A DNA stretch of 32,305 nt from an uncultured Muribaculaceae bacterium (GCA_910579035.1 CAJTSR010000030.1:1-32305), one strand, 5' to 3'. Counted from the first letter of the stretch, positions 7,289 through 15,556 are shown. Numbers and translations: made by a program. Notes: generated by a model from the letters alone, not told the origin.

Positions 7289-9346
7289 ATGAAGCTCTGC
7301 ATTACCGAGAAACCGAGCGTCGCCCGCGACATAGCATCGATTTTAGGCGCAAACACGCGCCACGATGGCTATTTCGAGGGCGGCGACTGGTATGTGACAT
7401 GGACTTTCGGCCACCTGTGCTGCCTTTTTGAGCCCGACGATTACAAGCCCGAGTGGAAGCGGTGGACTATGAGCTCGCTGCCCATGCTGCCCGAAAAATA
7501 CGACATCAAACTTATCAATGACGCCGGGTACAAAAAGCAGTTTGGCGTAATCGAAGAACTGATACGACGTGCCGACGAGATTGTGAACTGCGGCGACGCC
7601 GGGCAGGAAGGCGAACTGATACAGCGGTGGGTTATGAAGAAAGCTGCCACAAGCTGCCCTGTGCGGCGTTTGTGGATTTCGTCGCTTACCGACGAATCGA
7701 TACGGGAAGGCTTCAGCAATCTTAAGCCGCAGTCCGACTACGACCGCCTGTTTCAGGCCGGGCTGTCGCGGGCTATCGGCGACTGGATTCTCGGAATGAA
7801 CGCCACCCGCCTGTACACACTCAAATACGGAGGCCGCGGGCAAGTGCTTTCAATAGGGCGCGTGCAGACCCCTACCCTCGCCCTTATCGTGAAGCGCCAT
7901 CACGAAATAGCCAACTTCGTGCCCAAAGACAGTTGGGAGCTGCACACACGATACCGGGAAGTAGACTTCACATACACCGGCGACCGCTTCGACAGCGAAG
8001 CCCCCGGAGAAGAAGCCGTGCGCCGCATAGCCGGAGAGATTTTCACCATCACCTCCGTAACAAAGAAAAAAGGTCGCGAATCGGCCCCGCGCCTGTTCGA
8101 CCTCACCTCGCTACAGGTGGAATGCAACCGCCGTTTCGGCTGGACCGCCGAGCAGACCCTCAAGCTTATCCAGAGCCTGTACGAAAAGAAGCTTACCACA
8201 TATCCGCGTGTCGACACCACATATCTCTCCGACGATATGTACCCCAAGATAGCTCCGACATTGCGCAAGATGACGCCGTATGCGCAATTCACCGAGCCGG
8301 TGCTGGCGGCTCCTATAGCCAAAACAAAAAAAATATTCGATAACTCAAAAGTTACCGACCACCACGCCATTATACCTACGGGGCAGATGCCGGGAGGTCT
8401 TGAAGGCGACGAACGCAAGCTGTACCACACCATAGCGATGCGCTTCATAGGCGTGTTCTACCCTGACTGCCAGTTTGAAGCCACCACGGTACTCGGAAAG
8501 GCGGCAGAATACGAATTTAAGGCATCGGGCAAGGTCATCACCTCGCCGGGATGGCGCGTGCTGCTCCCCGCCAAGCCGGAAAAGAGCGAGAATACCGACG
8601 CACAGGACTCCGACAACGCCGTGCTTCCTCCATTTACCGAAGGCGAAAGCGGCCCGCACGCTCCCTTCCTCGCCAAAAAGACTTCGCAGCCGCCGAAATA
8701 CTATACCGAAGGAACGCTCCTGCGGGCAATGGAAACAGCAGGACGCACCGTCGACGACGAAGAGCTGCGCGACGCCATGAAAGAAAACGGCATCGGACGC
8801 CCGTCGACCCGAGCGGCAATAATTGAAACCCTGTTCCGCCGCCGATACATATATCGCGAGCGAAAAAACATACTGGCCACCCAAGCCGGAATCGACCTTA
8901 TAGCCACAATACAGGAAGAGTTGCTGAAATCAGCCAAACTGACAGGCCTATGGGAAAACAAGCTGCGCCGAATCGAACGCGGAGAATATTCCGCCGGACA
9001 TTTCGTGGCCGAGATAAGCCAGCTTATGAGGGAGATTGTGGCAAACGTGATGAACGACAACAGCGCCCGCAAAATCGCTACCGAAGCCCCGCAGCCCAAG
9101 CAGTCGAAAACCACCACGACTGCCGACAGCCCGAAAAAGCCGCGTGCGCCACGCACCACCAAGCTCGAACAAATCGCATGCCCGGTATGCGGCCAAGGAC
9201 ACATAATGCGCGGACGGACAGCATACGGTTGCAGCAACTACGCGAGCGGCTGCGCATTCCGCCTGCCCTTCGACATATGCCCGGCAGACGCCACTCCGGG
9301 CAAAGTAAAACAAGCCATAACCAAGTACAAGCCGTCTGCCCGATGA
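7289..9346 (+). CDS. topB: DNA topoisomerase III
   Basis: Type IA topoisomerases relax and decatenate DNA through a 5'-phosphotyrosine. The 685-residue protein has an N-terminal Toprim domain (CITEKPSVARDIASILGA; GDAGQEGELIQRW with Asp103 and Glu107), a central domain with the active tyrosine Tyr305 in LTTYPRVDTTYLS, and a Lys/Pro-rich linker (about 600-625). A C-terminal four-Cys zinc ribbon starts at Cys631 (CPVCGQG...YGCSNYASGC). The second aspartate of the usual Toprim DxD is a glycine (DAG), as I recall for Bacteroidetes TopB-like enzymes. It lies 33 bases after mazG in the same operon and overlaps the next small gene at ATGA. Such enzymes occur both on chromosomes and on conjugative elements; the context here is chromosomal. 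Confidence 0.93.
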   Translation: MKLCITEKPSVARDIASILGANTRHDGYFEGGDWYVTWTFGHLCCLFEPDDYKPEWKRWTMSSLPMLPEKYDIKLINDAGYKKQFGVIEELIRRADEIVNCGDAGQEGELIQRWVMKKAATSCPVRRLWISSLTDESIREGFSNLKPQSDYDRLFQAGLSRAIGDWILGMNATRLYTLKYGGRGQVLSIGRVQTPTLALIVKRHHEIANFVPKDSWELHTRYREVDFTYTGDRFDSEAPGEEAVRRIAGEIFTITSVTKKKGRESAPRLFDLTSLQVECNRRFGWTAEQTLKLIQSLYEKKLTTYPRVDTTYLSDDMYPKIAPTLRKMTPYAQFTEPVLAAPIAKTKKIFDNSKVTDHHAIIPTGQMPGGLEGDERKLYHTIAMRFIGVFYPDCQFEATTVLGKAAEYEFKASGKVITSPGWRVLLPAKPEKSENTDAQDSDNAVLPPFTEGESGPHAPFLAKKTSQPPKYYTEGTLLRAMETAGRTVDDEELRDAMKENGIGRPSTRAAIIETLFRRRYIYRERKNILATQAGIDLIATIQEELLKSAKLTGLWENKLRRIERGEYSAGHFVAEISQLMREIVANVMNDNSARKIATEAPQPKQSKTTTTADSPKKPRAPRTTKLEQIACPVCGQGHIMRGRTAYGCSNYASGCAFRLPFDICPADATPGKVKQAITKYKPSAR

Positions 9347-9495
9347 TGCAATGGATTGCTGTAGGCATAATCATAGCCTGCGCTGTATTATACTTCGTAT
9401 GCCGCTTTTTGCGGCGTGACAAAAACTCATGCTCCGACTGCCCTGTAAGCTCTTTCTGCACAAAGAACAGAAAAGCAAACCGAGATAAAAAATAG
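9343..9495 (+). CDS. FeoB-associated-type Cys-rich single-pass membrane protein (50 aa)
   Basis: A 50-residue protein starts MMQWIAVGIIIACAVLYFVC, one hydrophobic helix. A basic stretch (RFLRRDK) and a Cys-rich tail (CSDCPVSSFC) follow. This architecture matches the FeoB-associated Cys-rich membrane protein family. Members often neighbour the ferrous iron transporter FeoB, but no feoB is in this window. The first ATG overlaps the topB stop (ATGA); the next codon is also ATG, so either may be used. A role in metal handling is inferred from family resemblance only. Confidence 0.75.
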   Translation: MMQWIAVGIIIACAVLYFVCRFLRRDKNSCSDCPVSSFCTKNRKANRDKK

Positions 9496-9499
9496 CAAC

Positions 9500-10723
9500 G
9501 TGGCAAACATAGCAATACTATTTCCGGCATATGCCGGCGGTGGCGCCGAGAACGTGGCAATCACTGTGGGCGATATGCTAATGTCGCGCTACGGCCATAA
9601 AATCCACATATGGGCATCACGCATAGCTCAGGGATTCGAGGACTCCCTGAGTGCGAAAGGCTACCAAGTGGAGAATTTCGCCCGGTCGTTCAAGGCAAGA
9701 ATACACGAACCGCGCACATCTCGCCACATTGCCGACCTTGTGCACAGCCACGACATAGACGTGCTGATAATATCGGTGAACGCGGTCGGGTGCGCCCACG
9801 AACTCCGCCGCAGCATCTCGCCACGATGCAAAATCGTGTTCCATCTCCACGGCACGCCGATGTGGGAGCTGCAGGACGCACTCACCAAAAGAGCCGTCGC
9901 AGCGGACAAACCGCTGAAGAAACTTGCCGCCAACTTCAAATACGCCAGCGCGACCATCAGGGAAAGCCTTCTGCACAGCTACAGCAAACGCTTCGAGCGG
10001 AGATACCGCGACATGTTCGACATCTCCGACAGCTATTGGCTTCTCTGCCAAGGATATGCCGACAGACTCGCCCGTCTTTTAGGCGTGGAAAGCGACAATC
10101 CGAAGATAAAAGTAATGCCAAACCCGGCAGATACCGGCCGGTTTATGCCGCTTGCAAACTGCGAGAAAAAGAAAGAGGTGCTGTTTGTAGGCCGTCTGAC
10201 ATATGCAGACAAACGCGTTGACCGCCTTTTGCGCATTTGGGCAGAAGTAAGCAAACAAAACCCCGACTGGTCGCTGCACATCGTAGGCGACGGCAAAGAC
10301 AGGCCGAACCTCGAAAAACTTGCCGGCGAGCTCGCTCTCAAAAACATCACATTCCACGGTTACCGCGACCCGGCTCCCCACTATGAGTCCGCATCGGTGC
10401 TGTGTATGACATCGACATTCGAAGGCTGGCCGCAAGTGCTGGTAGAAGCCATGTCGTCGGGAGTGGTACCCATAGCCTTTGGCTGTACCGACGGTGTGCG
10501 CGAAATTCTCGGCGACGGGCGCGGCGTGCTTGTAGAGGGATTCGACGAAAAAGCGTATGCCGCCGAGCTACATCGATTGCTCCAAGACCGACAAGGCCTC
10601 GAACAGCGCAGGGCGCTTTACCCGGCATATGCGGCACAATTCGACTGCGGCACTATCGCGGAGCTGTGGCACGAGTCAATCTCCCTACTTATGGGACCAC
10701 ATTCGGCACGCAACGATTGTTAG
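9500..10723 (+). CDS. family 4 glycosyltransferase
   Basis: The 407-residue protein is a GT-B fold, GT4-type sugar transferase. It begins with a glycine-rich acceptor loop (FPAYAGGGAENVAI). Mid-protein it has the linker VLFVGRLTYADKRVDRLL, and near the C-terminus the donor-binding E-x7-E motif in FEGWPQVLVEAMSSG. Such enzymes build lipopolysaccharide, capsule or glycoprotein glycans; the acceptor cannot be told here. The start is a GTG at 9500, four bases after the previous stop. The conserved N-terminal strand lies immediately after it and the next ATG is 26 residues in, so GTG is needed. It is a lone glycosyltransferase, not part of a glycan cluster, and the last gene of the dsbD operon. 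Confidence 0.9.
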   Translation: MANIAILFPAYAGGGAENVAITVGDMLMSRYGHKIHIWASRIAQGFEDSLSAKGYQVENFARSFKARIHEPRTSRHIADLVHSHDIDVLIISVNAVGCAHELRRSISPRCKIVFHLHGTPMWELQDALTKRAVAADKPLKKLAANFKYASATIRESLLHSYSKRFERRYRDMFDISDSYWLLCQGYADRLARLLGVESDNPKIKVMPNPADTGRFMPLANCEKKKEVLFVGRLTYADKRVDRLLRIWAEVSKQNPDWSLHIVGDGKDRPNLEKLAGELALKNITFHGYRDPAPHYESASVLCMTSTFEGWPQVLVEAMSSGVVPIAFGCTDGVREILGDGRGVLVEGFDEKAYAAELHRLLQDRQGLEQRRALYPAYAAQFDCGTIAELWHESISLLMGPHSARNDC

Positions 10724-10748
10724 AATCCCGTGTTTTTATGTACCTTTG
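10716..10748 (+). promoter_or_regulatory. promoter of the nfnAB-znuAC unit
   Basis: ATTG (10716-10719), a 21-base spacer and TACCTTTG (10741-10748) fit the Bacteroides -33/-7 pattern. The element starts inside the last codons of the glycosyltransferase gene. The start would fall near 10755, about 16 bases before the ATG at 10771. Confidence 0.65.
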
Positions 10749-10770
10749 CGTGGTCGAACCAATCACAACC

Positions 10771-11565
10771 ATGAATCGAATAATCGAAAAAACACATTTC
10801 TCCGAAAACGTTGTAAAACTCGTTGTGGAGGCACCCGAAGTTGCCAAGGCCCGCAAAGCCGGACACTTCGTGATAGTACGCTGCGGTGAGAACGGCGAGC
10901 GCATACCGCTCACTATAGCGCAGGCCGACGTAAACCGAGGTACCATAACCCTCGTGATACAGGCCGTAGGGCATTCCACCCGAAAAATATGCGCGCTCGA
11001 GGCCGGCGATACCCTTACAGACCTCGTGGGGCCGCTCGGAAAAGCTACCGATGTAGGCCTGCGCAACGGAACCGTGGTATGCTGCGGCGGAGGTGTGGGC
11101 ATAGCTCCGCTCCTGCCCATAGTTCAGGCCATGAAAGCCGCCGGAAACCGAGTGGTAAGCGTACTGGCTGCACGCAACAAAGACCTTATAATCCTCGAAG
11201 ACGAAATACGCGCATCGTCCGACGAAGTGATTATTATGACCGACGACGGCAGTGCCGGCCGTCAGGGACTCGTCACCGCAGGTGTCGAAGACGTGATACA
11301 GCGCGAGAATGTGGCCGAAGTAGTGGCCATAGGCCCTGCTGTAATGATGAAATTCGTGTCACTGCTTACAAAAAAGTACAATGTCCCCACCGTATGTTCG
11401 CTCAACACCATAATGGTCGACGGAACGGGTATGTGTGGAGCCTGCCGTGTGAATGTGGGAGGCAAGACGCGATTCGTGTGCGTCGACGGACCCGAATTTG
11501 ACGCCCATCAGGTAGATTTTGACGAAATGATAATGCGAATGAGGGCCTACGACCCGCAAAAATAA
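10771..11565 (+). CDS. NfnA-like (sulfide/dihydroorotate dehydrogenase-like) FAD/NAD-binding subunit
   Basis: The 264-residue protein has a ferredoxin-reductase-type FAD domain (KAGHFVIVRCGENGERIPLT), a nucleotide-binding loop (CCGGGVGIAPLLPI) and a C-terminal [2Fe-2S] motif with Cys222, Cys225 and Cys237 (MCGACRV...FVC). This is the PyrK/SudB/NfnA family. The partner gene five bases downstream encodes an NfnB-type protein, so the pair probably forms an NfnAB complex moving electrons between NADH, NADPH and ferredoxin by flavin bifurcation. Alternative names for such pairs are sulfide dehydrogenase and glutamate synthase-like oxidoreductase. The start at 10771 follows the promoter closely and begins the conserved domain; a longer upstream frame overlaps the glycosyltransferase gene. 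Confidence 0.85.
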   Translation: MNRIIEKTHFSENVVKLVVEAPEVAKARKAGHFVIVRCGENGERIPLTIAQADVNRGTITLVIQAVGHSTRKICALEAGDTLTDLVGPLGKATDVGLRNGTVVCCGGGVGIAPLLPIVQAMKAAGNRVVSVLAARNKDLIILEDEIRASSDEVIIMTDDGSAGRQGLVTAGVEDVIQRENVAEVVAIGPAVMMKFVSLLTKKYNVPTVCSLNTIMVDGTGMCGACRVNVGGKTRFVCVDGPEFDAHQVDFDEMIMRMRAYDPQK

Positions 11566-11570
11566 GCAAT

Positions 11571-13031
11571 ATGGCAAAAACAACACAGGGCCGCGATGCC
11601 GAATGGCGCGAAGAGCTGCGCGCCGCAATGACAGCCAAAGAACGTACCGCCATACCGCGCACCCAGATGCCGACACTGGCTCCCGATGTGCGCGTAACCA
11701 ACAATATGGAAGTAAACAGCGGCCTTAGCCGCGAACAGGCCGTGACCGAAGCCACCCGCTGCCTCGACTGCCCCACCCCCACCTGTGTGGAAGGCTGCCC
11801 CGTAGGCATCGACATACCCGGCTTCATAAAGAACATACAGCGCGGAGCGATATCCGATGCTGCCGCCGTTCTTAAACGGACAAGCGCACTACCGGCAGTG
11901 TGCGGACGCGTATGCCCTCAGGAAAAGCAATGCGAAAGCCGCTGCATATATACCAAAATGAAGAAACAGCCCGTGGCTATCGGTTATCTCGAACGCTTCG
12001 CCGCCGACAGCGCTGCCGCAGAGGCTGTTGACAACTCCTCCGAAGCAGCAGAACGCAACGGAATGAAGGTAGCCGTGGTCGGCTCGGGACCTGCCGGACT
12101 GTCTTTTGCCGGCGATATGGCAAAACGCGGCTTTGAGGTGGACGTATTCGAGGCTCTACACGAAATTGGCGGCGTGCTGAAATACGGCATACCCGAATTC
12201 CGCCTGCCAAACTCCGTTGTCGATGCCGAGCTGGACAGCCTGCGCCGTGCTGGAGTCCGATTCCATACCGACACCGTTATAGGCAAGACTCTCAGCTACG
12301 AAGACCTGCTCAACGACGGATTCAGCGGCCTGTTTGTGGCTTCCGGTGCCGGACTGCCGCGCTTTATAGGCATACCGGGCGAAAACTATATCGGCGTGTT
12401 GTCGAGCAACGAATATCTGACCCGCATCAACCTTATGGGGGCCGGTCGCCAAGGATATGACACACCGGCGCCGACAGGCAGGCGCGTGGCAGTGGTAGGC
12501 GGCGGCAACACCGCGATGGACAGCGTGCGCACGGCTCGGCGCATGGGTGCCGAACGCGCCATGATTATATACCGCCGCAGCGAGGCAGAAATGCCAGCCC
12601 GAATAGAAGAAGTGCACCATGCCAAGGAAGAAGGCGTGGAGTTCCTCACTCTCTGCAACCCGATTGAATATAAGGCCGACGAACGAGGCCGCGTGCGCTC
12701 CGTGGTAGTCCAGCGAATGGAACTCGGCGAACCCGACGCCTCCGGGCGACGGAGCCCTGTGCCAGTGGAAGGCGCAATCGAAGAAATAGACGTCGATCTC
12801 GTAATAGTGAGCGTGGGAGTATCGCCGAATCCCCTTATTCCGAACAGTATCGAGGGGCTCGATGTTACATCTCGTGGAACCATCTGCGTCGACGACAATC
12901 TGAGAACGTCAATCCCGGTAATATTTGCCGGAGGCGACATAGTGCGCGGAGGTGCCACAGTTATCCTCGCCATGGGCGACGGCCGACGCGCCGCAGCCTC
13001 TATGGCAGCACAGTTATTGAACAATGAATAA
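11571..13031 (+). CDS. NfnB-like NADPH oxidoreductase (annotated in relatives as glutamate synthase small subunit)
   Basis: The 486-residue protein has an N-terminal domain with eight cysteines for two [4Fe-4S] clusters: Cys64, 67, 72, 76 (CLDCPTPTCVEGC) and Cys111, 115, 121, 125 (CGRVCPQEKQCESRC). A first Rossmann fold (VVGSGPAGLSFAGDMAKRG) binds FAD and a second (VVGGGNTAMDSVRTAR) binds NADPH. GltD of glutamate synthase has the same layout, but no large GltB subunit is present and the neighbour is an NfnA-like protein, which favours NfnB. Its last eight bases overlap the start of znuA, suggesting translational coupling to the metal transporter. Confidence 0.87.
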   Translation: MAKTTQGRDAEWREELRAAMTAKERTAIPRTQMPTLAPDVRVTNNMEVNSGLSREQAVTEATRCLDCPTPTCVEGCPVGIDIPGFIKNIQRGAISDAAAVLKRTSALPAVCGRVCPQEKQCESRCIYTKMKKQPVAIGYLERFAADSAAAEAVDNSSEAAERNGMKVAVVGSGPAGLSFAGDMAKRGFEVDVFEALHEIGGVLKYGIPEFRLPNSVVDAELDSLRRAGVRFHTDTVIGKTLSYEDLLNDGFSGLFVASGAGLPRFIGIPGENYIGVLSSNEYLTRINLMGAGRQGYDTPAPTGRRVAVVGGGNTAMDSVRTARRMGAERAMIIYRRSEAEMPARIEEVHHAKEEGVEFLTLCNPIEYKADERGRVRSVVVQRMELGEPDASGRRSPVPVEGAIEEIDVDLVIVSVGVSPNPLIPNSIEGLDVTSRGTICVDDNLRTSIPVIFAGGDIVRGGATVILAMGDGRRAAASMAAQLLNNE

Positions 13032-13908
13032 AATACTCGCAGTTTTAGTACTCGCACTCTCTGTCTGCGGCTGTACCAGGAAGGAAGCAGCCGCAGACAG
13101 ACCTTTGCTCATGGTAAGCATCGAGCCCCAAAAATGGATTCTCGAACAGCTTGTAGGCGACGATTATGCAATCGGCACCATGCTTGACCGTGGCGCAAAT
13201 CCCGAAACATTCGACCCGTCGATGGAAAAACGCCTACAGGCCGACAAGGCCACGGCATATTTTTCGACAGGCGCTTTTCCATTTGAAGAATCGTTGGCAA
13301 AATCCCTGCCCGACGGGACACGAATTGTGAATACTTCCGATGGAATCGAGCCGATATACGGCACGCACAGCCATACACACAATCATACATCCGGCCACTC
13401 GCACGGCCACGACTGCGACCACCACGGCGAAGCCGCCGATCCCCACATGTGGACATCGCTCAAAAACGCACGAATCATAGCCCGCAATATGGCAGAGGCC
13501 CTCGCCGACCTTGACTCAGCCGAAGCTGCCACCGTCAACCGACGCCTCGCCACACTTGAACAAAGACTCGACTCCATCGACAAAGCCACAGCGAACCGGC
13601 TTGAAGGTGCTTCACGCTCATTTGCAATATGGCACCCATCGCTGAGTTACTACGCCCGCGATTACGGCTTGAACCAGATTGCAGTCGGACAAGAAAGCAA
13701 AGAGATGCCGGCCGGACAGGTACGCCAAGTGATAGACAATGCCCGCGACGCAAACGTCAAAGTATTTTTCTTCCAGAAAGAATATGACAACCGTCAGGCA
13801 GAGAGCATAAATTCGGCCATAGGCTCGCGTATGATAACCATCGATCCTCTCGCATACGACTGGCTCGGTCAAATCGAACTGATTACCAATGAAATCGCCC
13901 GGCCATAG
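13024..13908 (+). CDS. znuA: zinc-type ABC transporter substrate-binding lipoprotein
   Basis: The 294-residue protein starts with a lipoprotein signal (MNKILAVLVLALSVCGC) and belongs to the cluster A-I metal-binding family. The mature part has a His/Asp-rich flexible loop (about residues 118-140, HSHTHNHTSGHSHGHDCDHH), the hallmark of zinc-binding ZnuA proteins, and DPHMWTS directly after it with a metal-ligand histidine. Later a conserved IWHPSLSYYARDYGL supplies another. It captures Zn2+ (possibly Mn2+) in the periplasm for an ABC importer. Its start overlaps the upstream nfnB-like gene by eight bases and its end overlaps the ATPase gene by 20 bases, so the four genes form one unit. Confidence 0.9.
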   Translation: MNKILAVLVLALSVCGCTRKEAAADRPLLMVSIEPQKWILEQLVGDDYAIGTMLDRGANPETFDPSMEKRLQADKATAYFSTGAFPFEESLAKSLPDGTRIVNTSDGIEPIYGTHSHTHNHTSGHSHGHDCDHHGEAADPHMWTSLKNARIIARNMAEALADLDSAEAATVNRRLATLEQRLDSIDKATANRLEGASRSFAIWHPSLSYYARDYGLNQIAVGQESKEMPAGQVRQVIDNARDANVKVFFFQKEYDNRQAESINSAIGSRMITIDPLAYDWLGQIELITNEIARP

Positions 13909-14629
13909 CGACCACTGCCGATGCCACGAGTGCTGCGGCACTGCGCCCGGCAGCAAGCCTCTTATAAGCCTCTGCGATGTAACATTCCGTCGGGATGAAC
14001 GCATTGTGCTATCCGATGTCAACCTCACCGTAGACGTCGGCGACTTCATAGCCATCACCGGCCCTAACGGCGGAGGCAAAACCACACTTCTCAGGATTAT
14101 CCTCGGACTTCTCAAGCCAAGTTCAGGAAAGGTGCTCTACTGCAACGGACAGGGCGAGCTCGCCCCGCCCCCCGCAATAGGCTACCTGCCTCAGAAAAAC
14201 AGTGTCGACTCTCATTTCCCCATATCGGTGGGCGAAGTCGTAGCATCAGGCCTGCTCGCTGAAAAAAACATATCCAAATCAGAGCGTCGCGAAAGGATAG
14301 CCGAAGTACTCGCCGAGGTAGGACTCGAAAACTTTTCCGAGCGCCCTATCGGCAAATTATCAGGCGGCCAGCTACAGCGCACCCTGTTTGCCCGCGCCAT
14401 AGTGCGCAAGCCCCGAATACTCGTGCTTGACGAGCCACTTAGCTATATCGACAAGCACTTCGAGAACCGCCTTTATGAAATCATGGCAGAATTAGCCAAG
14501 ACCACCACCATACTTCTGGTAAGCCACGAAATGAGCGAGATCGGCGCTATGGCAAACCGACATATAATAGTCGACCGCACACTCGACGAGTGCACGGCCG
14601 CGCGCCACTGCATAAAACGGGACTGCTGA
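13889..14629 (+). CDS. znuC: metal ABC transporter ATP-binding protein with Cys/His-rich N-terminus
   Basis: The 246-residue ATPase has Walker A (GPNGGGKTTLLRI), a Q-loop (YLPQKN), the signature LSGGQLQRTLFARA, Walker B (ILVLDEPLSYID) and the switch histidine (LVSHEMSEIG). It follows znuA with a 20-base overlap, so it should energise zinc uptake. Two oddities are visible. The N-terminus before the ABC domain carries HSDHCRCHECC, a possible metal-binding patch not usual for ZnuC; no later start codon would remove it without cutting the domain. The expected permease gene znuB does not follow, and none is in this window, so the channel must be encoded elsewhere. Confidence 0.9.
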   Translation: MKSPGHSDHCRCHECCGTAPGSKPLISLCDVTFRRDERIVLSDVNLTVDVGDFIAITGPNGGGKTTLLRIILGLLKPSSGKVLYCNGQGELAPPPAIGYLPQKNSVDSHFPISVGEVVASGLLAEKNISKSERRERIAEVLAEVGLENFSERPIGKLSGGQLQRTLFARAIVRKPRILVLDEPLSYIDKHFENRLYEIMAELAKTTTILLVSHEMSEIGAMANRHIIVDRTLDECTAARHCIKRDC

Positions 14630-14630
14630 A

Positions 14631-14798
14631 TTACTTCTCGTTTCTCGGATTGAAACCGAGAGTCAAAGTCCGTTCCTTAACATCAACGGCATTTGTTTCA
14701 TCGCCATCGGCCACATCTATTGCCACACCGGGGTACTTGCCGGCATCATCGGCAGTGGCAGCTGATGCTTCGTTATTTCCTGCTTTCGATTCTTTCAT
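14631..14798 (-). CDS. small hypothetical protein (55 aa)
   Basis: An ATG at 14798 on the minus strand opens 55 codons ending in TAA at 14631. The N-terminal half is Ala/Asp/Glu-rich and looks disordered (MKESKAGNNEASAATADDAG). The C-terminal tail is more structured and basic (VKERTLTLGFNPRNEK). It begins 41 bases after engB ends and probably shares its transcript, ending one base before the convergent znuC stop. I do not recognise a family. Codon choice resembles neighbouring genes and the frame fills the only gap between engB and znuC, which supports a real gene, but the length leaves doubt. Confidence 0.5.
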   Translation of the reverse strand: MKESKAGNNEASAATADDAGKYPGVAIDVADGDETNAVDVKERTLTLGFNPRNEK

Positions 14799-14839
14799 TG
14801 GAGTAAGTATTTATTTCTTATCCAACAAAAGCAGGCAAG

Positions 14840-15454
14840 TCATTGTTCGTCCGAGCCTACCGGCAGACGGTTGAGTTCCTCTATATAATTCAACAAGGCA
14901 TCGCGCCCGCGCTTGTCCTCGCTCGACGTGCGGAATACCGGCGGAAGCTCTTCCCAAGTATCAAGAAGAGCCGCACAGTAATCGGCCGTAAGCTTCTTAC
15001 CCGCATTCGGGCTCAGCTTGTCGAGCTTGGTGAACACAATGCTGAACGGCACCCCGTTCTCGCCGAGCCACTCCATAAACTCCAAATCGATCTGCTGCGG
15101 CTTATGGCGACTGTCGATAAGCACAAACAGATTGGTCATCTGCTTGCGATTCAACACATAATCACTGATAATCCCTTCAAGACGCGCCCTGTCGGCCTTG
15201 CTCCTGCGGGCATATCCGTATCCCGGCAAATCGACAATATACCAGCTGTCGTTAACTAAAAAATGATTTATGAGCATTGTCTTGCCCGGCGTCGAAGAAG
15301 TCATTGCAAGACCCTTCTTGCCGGTAAGCATATTGATTAGCGACGACTTGCCCACATTAGAGCGCCCGATAAACGCATATTCATGGCGATTATCATCGGG
15401 ACAGCGCCGATAGTCGCTATTGCTTACCACAAATCTCGCAGCATTTATTATCAT
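14840..15454 (-). CDS. engB: ribosome biogenesis GTP-binding protein EngB (YihA/YsxC)
   Basis: EngB is a TRAFAC GTPase needed for late assembly of the 50S ribosomal subunit. The 204-residue protein shows G1 (GRSNVGKSS), the G2 region threonines (TSSTPGKT), G3 (DLPGYGYA), G4 (TKLDK) and a C-terminal G5-like segment (TSSEDKRGRD). Length and motif order match the family fully. It starts at the ATG at 15454, which lies a short distance downstream of two tandem Bacteroides-type promoters. A small unknown gene follows on the same strand. Confidence 0.96.
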   Translation of the reverse strand: MIINAARFVVSNSDYRRCPDDNRHEYAFIGRSNVGKSSLINMLTGKKGLAMTSSTPGKTMLINHFLVNDSWYIVDLPGYGYARRSKADRARLEGIISDYVLNRKQMTNLFVLIDSRHKPQQIDLEFMEWLGENGVPFSIVFTKLDKLSPNAGKKLTADYCAALLDTWEELPPVFRTSSEDKRGRDALLNYIEELNRLPVGSDEQ

Positions 15455-15482
15455 ATCCTATCAATCATTAATTACATCTCAA

Positions 15483-15514
15483 CAAAGATACGAATAAGTC
15501 GAGCGCAAAACAAA
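15483..15514 (-). promoter_or_regulatory. proximal promoter of engB
   Basis: On the minus strand TTTG (15511-15514), a 20-base spacer and TATCTTTG (15483-15490) form an exact -33/-7 pair. The transcript would start near 15477, leaving a leader of about 20-25 bases. Confidence 0.75.
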
Positions 15515-15542
15515 TTTATTTCGTTTTGCCAAGCGTGAGTAT

Positions 15543-15555
15543 CTAAGGCGCTTAG
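15543..15555. promoter_or_regulatory. inverted repeat at the distal engB start site
   Basis: CTAAG and CTTAG flank a GCG core. The repeat lies one base downstream of the distal -7 element, at the expected transcription start, a typical place for a repressor site. A regulator is not known. Confidence 0.3.
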
Positions 15556-15556
15556 C

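Noticed and set aside
13374..13440. His/Asp-rich repeat-like DNA in znuA as a tandem repeat or CRISPR-like array
   Set aside because: It codes the normal histidine-rich metal loop of ZnuA; the codons are not evenly spaced repeats.
14643..14661. 6-bp stem-loop after znuC as its terminator
   Set aside because: No T-run follows and it is explained by the coding sequence of the small minus-strand gene.
14590..14874. 94-codon plus-strand frame after znuC as a possible znuB remnant
   Set aside because: It has no multi-helix permease pattern and runs across the small minus-strand gene; the product is Ser/Pro/Ala-rich.
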